Positions 57,801 to 64,000 of a DNA stretch of 64,000 bases are shown here, piece after piece. Every line of letters starts with the position of its first letter. Position 1 is the stretch's first letter. The translations under genes and the position numbers were made by a program. The notes beneath the pieces were generated by a model, which saw only the letters and a list, made by a program, of their open reading frames with translations, was not told where the DNA came from and did no database searches. The stretch is from NCBI GenBank assembly GCA_037013495.1, contig CM072803.1, positions 11,550,001-11,614,000 on the forward strand, given 5' to 3'. The stretch is from Hippophae tibetana (Eukaryota > Streptophyta > Magnoliopsida > Rosales > Elaeagnaceae).

Positions 57801-60800
57801 AAAAGTAATCACTAATGTGTTTAATAAAAATTCCGACTTGGTGATTTTTTTTAAAATCACCTATATGTAAAAAAAAAATTAGATAATTAAGAAATTTTTA
57901 TGTTATTATTTATAAATTTGATGTTTTTAATCATTTTTTTTTAATATTTTTAGATTAAAAAAAATCATAAAACTTGATTTCTATCCCGAAAAAAGGTTTA
58001 GTTTTAAAATAAAATAAAAACTGTAATGAAATCATACACAATTTATCAATACCTATTACAGATTTATACTTAAGTTTTTAATTTACATATCTTCATTTTA
58101 ATAATATTTTACAAATAATATCAATTATATATTAATCATTGATTCCTTTTCATTTGCATTATAATAAAGTAGATGCTTACTACAAGTTAAGCATAAATTG
58201 TGAGAGTTATGTTCAAAGTACATGTTATCAATGACAAGGAAGATGAATATGATGATAAGCATTAAGTGTATATGCATTTTCTTGCTTTATACATTTATTG
58301 TGAATTGTTTTTGTAATTAAAGCTTAGTAATAAAATATAACCTAATTTTTAAAATTCTTGTGTACTATATAAATTTGTATAGGATGTTTAATAATTGTAT
58401 GAATATAGATAAGATATATAATATAAATAGTATTTTAAGAAATACAAAATGTATTTTTTGTGTAGGTTTTGATTAAAAATTCACACAAAATTTACATTCA
58501 AATTTGTGTTGTTTTTTTGAAAAACCAACTCAAACTGAGTAGGTTTATAATCAAATTTGATAATAACAATTTAAGTTATAACAAATATCATTACAAAAGA
58601 ATCAAATTTAATTCAAAAAATATTTTTTTAATCCAAATGTTGTAAAGATTTTTAAAGAAAGTAAAAATCAAAATGGTTATATGATGACCTAAGCTAACCA
58701 CCATTAACATAGCAAGAAATAATTACGTCAAATTATGGGGACATTTAAAAAAAAACTTTGGGGACATTCAGTGAATAATTTTGGCCCACGCTGCAATAAA
58801 AAATAAAATTACCAAATTTGATAAAATTGTGTGGAGGCTTTACCAAATCCAGCATGAACACACCTTCATTAAAATTAGTGATATAGTTTGTACTTAAAAG
58901 AAATTCCTCTATACCATATTGTGATATGTATATTACCAATTAAATACTATCATAAGACATAAAATGAAATTGAAGAATTCATGCATGTGTTTGTACTTAG
59001 TCCCAATTTTGGGACAAATAATTAACAGTTATAATATGACTGGATGATCAATATATTTATATATAATATATGTAGCTCATGTGAAGCCACATTGGTTTGG
59101 CTTAAAGCAAAAGTTGGAACCTAGATGATGATGATAACCAAAAAAAAGGAAAGGAAAGAAAAGAAAGACAAAAACTTCTTGCTTTGCTTATTGATCACTA
59201 AGAAATAAAGAGTAGTAAAAACTTAATTATATGTCAACCACAACTTTTATATTTCTTTGATTATGATCGCCCAAATGATCAATCACACAAAGTAGAGGAA
59301 ATAATTCATAGCTTTTGTAGCTCATGAAAGGGATAAGAAGGAAGAACACGAGGGGGAGGGGGGGAAATAAAGTAAAATTGTAATTATATATAACCCATAA
59401 AAAGGCTATATATATATATTACAAAAAAATCTCAAGTCATGACTAATAAGTATCACCAAATATAAAAAAGGCAGATAGCACACCATTTAAAAATATGAAC
59501 ATGCAAATTAGGATTTCATTTCTACTTTTAGTATATGTTCTGACTTTCATCATTTATTCTAAAAGGCCGGTAGTAAATGTGGTGTTAGATAATATAATAA
59601 AATCTTCTATTTATTTTTATTTATTAAATTTAAGTCGTATTTTTTAATTTAATATTTTAAATATTATTTTTTATTAATAATTTTAAATCATATCATACAT
59701 ATTAAATAAAAAATAAAAAATTAAGATTAAAAACAAGTACAAATAAATAAGAAAAAAAAAGTGGAAAAACAAATAGAGGATCATTAATACTTCGATAATC
59801 ATGAGATTAAGCATTCAAGTATCAATTGAAATAGTGATTGATTTGAAGATTTATCTCTCCTTATTTCCCTCGATTAAAGTAGGCTTGATTTTGTTTGGAA
59901 AAAGAAAAAAAAATTAAGATGTCCACAAGATCGATGTCGAAAAGTTTCAATTGAATACCTTTTTTTTTATTTTTAAATAATATCAATTTGAGTGCTAAAT
60001 TGAGATAAGTAAGTAATGGGGTAACCTTATCCAAATTATATTCATGCTGATGTAATTAAACTTTTTTTATTTTTTATTTTATGATAAAGACTAATGCTCG
60101 ATTAGCCTAAAAAATAAGTCAATCCAAACTTATTATATCAACTTATATATATTTTTACTATTCAAAAAATTTTATTACATAATTTTATATTGAATATTAT
60201 TCAAGTTAAAATATCATCAATATTTAAATTTATTTAATATTAATTTTTTTAAATATTATACAGTATTATTATAATGTTATTCTTATTGATATAAATTTTA
60301 GGAATATTTTTTTAATTTTCTTTTTCTCTCATAATTTACTTTAAAAATATTCGAAACCACAAACTGGTTTTGAGCTATAGCTAGCCCCTGAAAGTGTTAT
60401 TTTTTGGGGTCAAAAAGAAGAAAGTGTAATTGTTTAGGGGAAAAAAAGGAAAAAAGCAAAAGAAAATGTTATTTCTTATAATTCTCCTCTTTTAAATTGA
60501 GGTGAAGCTACCCCAATATTTGTTTACACAAATTTGAAAATTAAAATAGTGATGCATATGGTTTTATAAACGTACACGACATTATTAATGCAATATGGTG
60601 GAAGAGACATGGTTAGGGATGTCTCCATAATTCACGATATTAGAATTTATAATTCACAGCTTTTCTTATAGCTCAGTCGCCATTCTCAGGAATTAAATTA
60701 CAATGTAATATTTCCTTTAAATTTGAGGAATTAAGCACATGCAAAATATTATAAATCAAGTTACGGATTTTTCAATAATTTGATTCTCTAAGAAAGGTTT

Positions 60801-61099
60801 GAAATTAAATATTTCTAGACAAAATACAAAAATAATTATTATTACATTAATAAGATATTTTAATAAAATTATTAAAAAAATAATATTTATAACACCACTT
60901 AAAATTAAATATTGCTCATTTTTTTATTTCATTTACACTAACGGTATAATATATATACTATATATAACTCATTTTAGAGTTTGTTACAACCATATAATAA
61001 CCACTGATGACTTGGCTTGAGGGCTTTGTATCCTTACATTAATCACATACTAAGAACACTACACTTACACACAACACTTACAATTTATCATCCTATGGT
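54898..61099. other. Long AT-rich spacer without a supported gene
   Basis: No gene is supported over about 6.2 kb. A minus-strand frame at 54943-55233 (96 residues, VDKPASMWIVSSDNNIRFSF) has somewhat protein-like composition and could be a gene scrap, but I do not recognise it. 55730-56000 is purine-rich (AGAGAAAG and GGAAAAG runs) and gives spurious Lys/Arg/Glu frames. 56440-56590 has GAGCT-type words like 38415-38570. A G-run (GAGGGGGAGGGGGGG) lies at about 59350-59365. Confidence 0.5.
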
Positions 61100-61640
61100 A
61101 AGTTAACATTTTTTCAAGAAATGTGAGCTTAATTTTTAATTTTGAAATTACATAATGAAAATGAATTTAGTGTTGGTTGTAGTTTTTCTCTCACATAATG
61201 AAAGTCGATCTCAACATGTTTAATCCTTAAGATGAATTTCTAACTAAGTAGCCTACACTAATGTTATTACATAATAGTGTTGGTGGCTATCATAAATGCA
61301 CGTGAACTTCCTTTAACAACTTCATTAACCATGCTACCTGAGTAGGTATGTGTGCTAATAACCAGAACTCAATCTAAATTGATGAATATGATACCACACC
61401 TTGCTTGCGATACCACACCTTGCTTGCTAGAAGTTCAAGACACCAAACAATGTCCTAAAAACACACAAAATCCACTAGTGTTTCTCATGTGATCAAGGCA
61501 TGAAGCATAATTTACATCACTTTAAGCACTCAGTTGTAGAGATGTGTTTAATTTTATGTAAAAAAATTCCATAACTAGATGTATCATTCAAATACCTCTA
61601 TACCCTCTTTGCATATGACCAGTGAATATTAGTAGAACGT
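61100..61640 (-). mobile_element. Copia pol fossil (end of RT and RNase H)
   Basis: On the minus strand, about 61640-61560 reads RYLNDTSSYGIFLHKI, the motif that joins copia RT to RNase H. WILCVFLGHCLVS follows near 61470 (family form GYCVFLGSNLISW). At about 61200, LNMLRSTF and a shifted KHVEIDF-like string mark the RNase H end. Stops are dense. A 19-bp word, GATACCACACCTTGCTTGC, is repeated in tandem at about 61391-61430. No LTRs remain. It differs from elements 1 and 2. Confidence 0.65.
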
Positions 61641-63056
61641 TGTGAAAAATGAGAGGACATGTGGTGAGATGCACCAGAGTTTAAGACCCGTAAAAAAAGA
61701 TATAGTTGAAGAACTAAAAGATGAAAAACCTATATGAGATTAGGCAAAAATAACATGTGACTATTGTAAGAAAATTTTGAAATTGATTAATCATGATTAG
61801 GTCTAATAATGGAGTAACTACTACATTATTAGACTGATGTGGCCTGTAAGAAAATTGTTATTGTTGTGACGGATTTTTCTAATTATTTATTGTTGCTTGG
61901 TTTTATTCAACTTAAGACAGTAAGCCTTCTAATGACCCTCTACTTACAAAAGACACATTCATCAAGTGTAGCTTTCAAAGAATTTACATTTATTTACTGA
62001 AAGATGACTTTTGAAGTGTCACTAACATAGATGGGTTAGGTGCTAGGAATATGCCCTTCCCATCCTATGATTTAAAATGTATCTTCTAGTCAACAATTCA
62101 CTAACTACTAAATGAATAGGATGAAGTGGACTGTGATGTAAAATGCTTCCACAAAGAATTATCAAAAATTGAACCAAGTGTTGTTATTTTATATGAGCAA
62201 TGTAAAGTTTAAAAGCTTATAATTATATTGATTCTGTGAGTGTTAATTTATCTCATAGATCTGTTAGATAATATTTTACAAAATTATTACACAGTATAAC
62301 TAAATGATTTCAAACATACTTTGCCTTCTTATACTCAATCAATTGACATCCTATCGAATGTATTATAAAATTATTACTATATTATAATTTTTGAATTATC
62401 AACATCTCAACCTTTTAAAATTTTTCATGCTTCTCAACTTTCGTTTTTAAAAGTTTTGCAGAGGTAACAACAATAAAAACCACATCTTTTTACTCTTTAA
62501 ATATATTTCTCATTACATAAATTCAATAAGAGTAATTCTTCTCATCTAATAACACATTAATTAATTGAACCAAATTATCTTTACCTTTAATCATTGCGAA
62601 AAATATATAAAGATTTCTAAAATCTAATAAATTTTAAATGAACCAAAAAATTATGATTAACTTACAAATCGCAAAAGAACGAACAGATTGTGAAAAAAAT
62701 CAACAAACATCCGTCCAACAAAAAAATCTATAAATTTACCAATTGAAAAAAACAACGAAAAACTCACCACGATCAACAAAGAAACAAAGGATGAACTAAA
62801 CAATCATCGCAAAACCAAATATTATCTCAAAATTGTTGTGTATGAGATTTATAGTAATGATACCATGTATAATTTAATAGCACAAATTTGAAGATAAAAA
62901 GATGTTAGGGTTTCTATTATTTATAAGTTAAATGAAATACAAATAAAAAAGGTTTATATAAGCTTTTAATTAAAAGATTATAATATCCTTAATATAGTTA
63001 ATAAAAATAAAATAGAATAATTAATCTAACATCAATATATCACTGAAGATAAAAAT
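61641..63056. other. AT-rich spacer
   Basis: No supported gene. A plus-strand string near 61756 (ITCDYCKKILK) has a CxxC pair like a zinc knuckle or BED finger of a transposon protein, but nothing around it confirms this. Confidence 0.4.
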
Positions 63057-63468
63057 TAGGGTTGTGCATCGGATCAAAACCGTTGATTTTATATTCATCT
63101 GATTCGATCAGACCATCCGCTTGGATTGAAATATCCTAATCCGCAACCGATCTGATTACCTTTCACATCTGCTCAATCTGATTTGTAAACTATTCGGATG
63201 ACATCCGATCAATAAACTTAATTAACTCTATTTTTTTGTATTTTTAAATAATTTTTTTAAATTTTTACATAAATCATTACATAAAATTATTTTACTTAAA
63301 AGAAATATTAAAAAATCAAATATATATATATATATATAATTAATTTCGATCGGATCGGATGAGATCAGATGAATCGTAATGAAATCCGTCATCCAATCTG
63401 CACTTAACGGATGGTCAAATCAGATGAAGGATGAAAAATTAACGGATCGGATTTTTTGCACACCCCTA
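63057..63468. mobile_element. hAT-type MITE with intact 8-bp target duplication
   Basis: A 412-bp element starting TAGGGTTGTGCATCGGATC and ending GGATTTTTTGCACACCCCTA, imperfect terminal inverted repeats of the kind seen in plant hAT-derived MITEs. The flanking 8 bp are identical: ATAAAAAT at 63049-63056 and 63469-63476. The 8-bp duplication is diagnostic for the hAT superfamily. Many internal GGATCGGAT and ATCCGATC words in opposite halves let most of the element fold back. A (TA)n run lies in the middle (about 63321-63339). No coding capacity. Confidence 0.93.
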
Positions 63469-63476
63469 ATAAAAAT

Positions 63477-64000
63477 GATAAATTCTATAGAACTAAAAGC
63501 ATATGCTAGAGGTCATATCTGCTTAGAAGAAAAATAGAAAAAAATTAAATTTCTTTACAGGGTGAGTCGACTCAAGAACTCAAAAATGTTTAAAAAATTA
63601 TTTTAATAAAAATAGAACTCTAATAATATTGAATGGATTTAATTAGATGATGTTCAATATAGAATGAATATACATAATTTTACTTTTATTTAAATAAAGT
63701 CTAATTTAATGAAATTTAAAATAAAATGATGTATAAATTTTTTTTAATTATAAATTTTTAAAAAATTATTTTTATTATTTTTTCAAAATATTTTTGCAAA
63801 GAAAAACTTTAAAAACCATGAAACTTACGGTGGGTTCTGAATTCAAAGCACCAAACGTCTTAAATCAATGACATTCAACTGTTTAACACTAGAAAAAATC
63901 TTTTAACATCAATAGTCAACACATATTTTAACAGTATCCCTATTTAAAAAGGAATAGTTTATTAAAAAATTCATTTAAACGGAGGTTGTTTATATGTATA
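63477..64000. other. AT-rich spacer at the window end
   Basis: Nothing recognised. Confidence 0.4.

Noticed and set aside
60799-61020. 73-residue Ile/Lys/Tyr-rich plus-strand frame
   Set aside because: AT-driven composition in a spacer; no motif or neighbouring exon.
61756-61790. CxxC string as a possible zinc knuckle or BED finger
   Set aside because: The His/Cys partners are not in place and stops follow at once.

Overview
The window reads as nuclear DNA of a flowering plant, most likely a eudicot. It is very AT-rich, has multi-exon genes with GT-AG introns, and is packed with plant Ty1/copia, Ty3/gypsy (Athila-like and Tat-like), CACTA and hAT-type elements. I see no rRNA, tRNA, CRISPR or bacterial gene organisation. 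I cannot name the species.

Only one gene looks intact: a five-exon ABCG half-transporter on the minus strand (11074-15491), closest to Arabidopsis ABCG21, with every splice junction in phase and about 688 codons. Next to it, on the plus strand and convergent with it, lies a dead bacterial-type phosphoenolpyruvate carboxylase gene (PPC4-like, exon relics between 3377 and 10227). That relic carries stops and frameshifts, a copia element in one intron, and a copia scrap where most of its central exons should be.

Region by region. 1-3376: AT-rich spacer. 3377-10227: PEPC pseudogene with copia element 1 (3725-8357, minus strand). 11074-15491: ABCG21-like gene. 15674-21157: AT-rich spacer with long (AT)n runs and a complete non-autonomous CACTA element (19257-20293, 3-bp target duplication). 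21158-37832: a large, degenerate, nested gypsy block. Its outermost element is Tat-like, with LTRs at both ends. Inside it are an Athila-like element, a solo LTR of that Athila family, a solo LTR of a second Athila-like family (5-bp target duplication), and a 547-bp piece of the Tat element present twice. 38576-41560: a CACTA-like end with 43-bp repeats, then a chimeric relic that includes part of a PRP28/RH21-type DEAD-box helicase. 41700-41990: a receptor-like kinase fragment. 43357-54897: copia element 2, same family as element 1, split by a 6.3-kb Athila-like element without coding sequence (44662-50961). 54898-64000: AT-rich spacer with one copia fossil and one intact hAT-type MITE (63057-63468, 8-bp target duplication).

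The genes do not form a pathway or operon. The biology here is genome decay: one living transporter gene beside a gene being dismantled by transposons. I did not find a new molecular system. The most distinctive structures are the palindromic repeat array inside the CACTA element, the 30-bp array in the Tat element, the chimeric helicase-containing relic, and the ordered insertion history. All identities come from reading translations against remembered family motifs; no database search was run.
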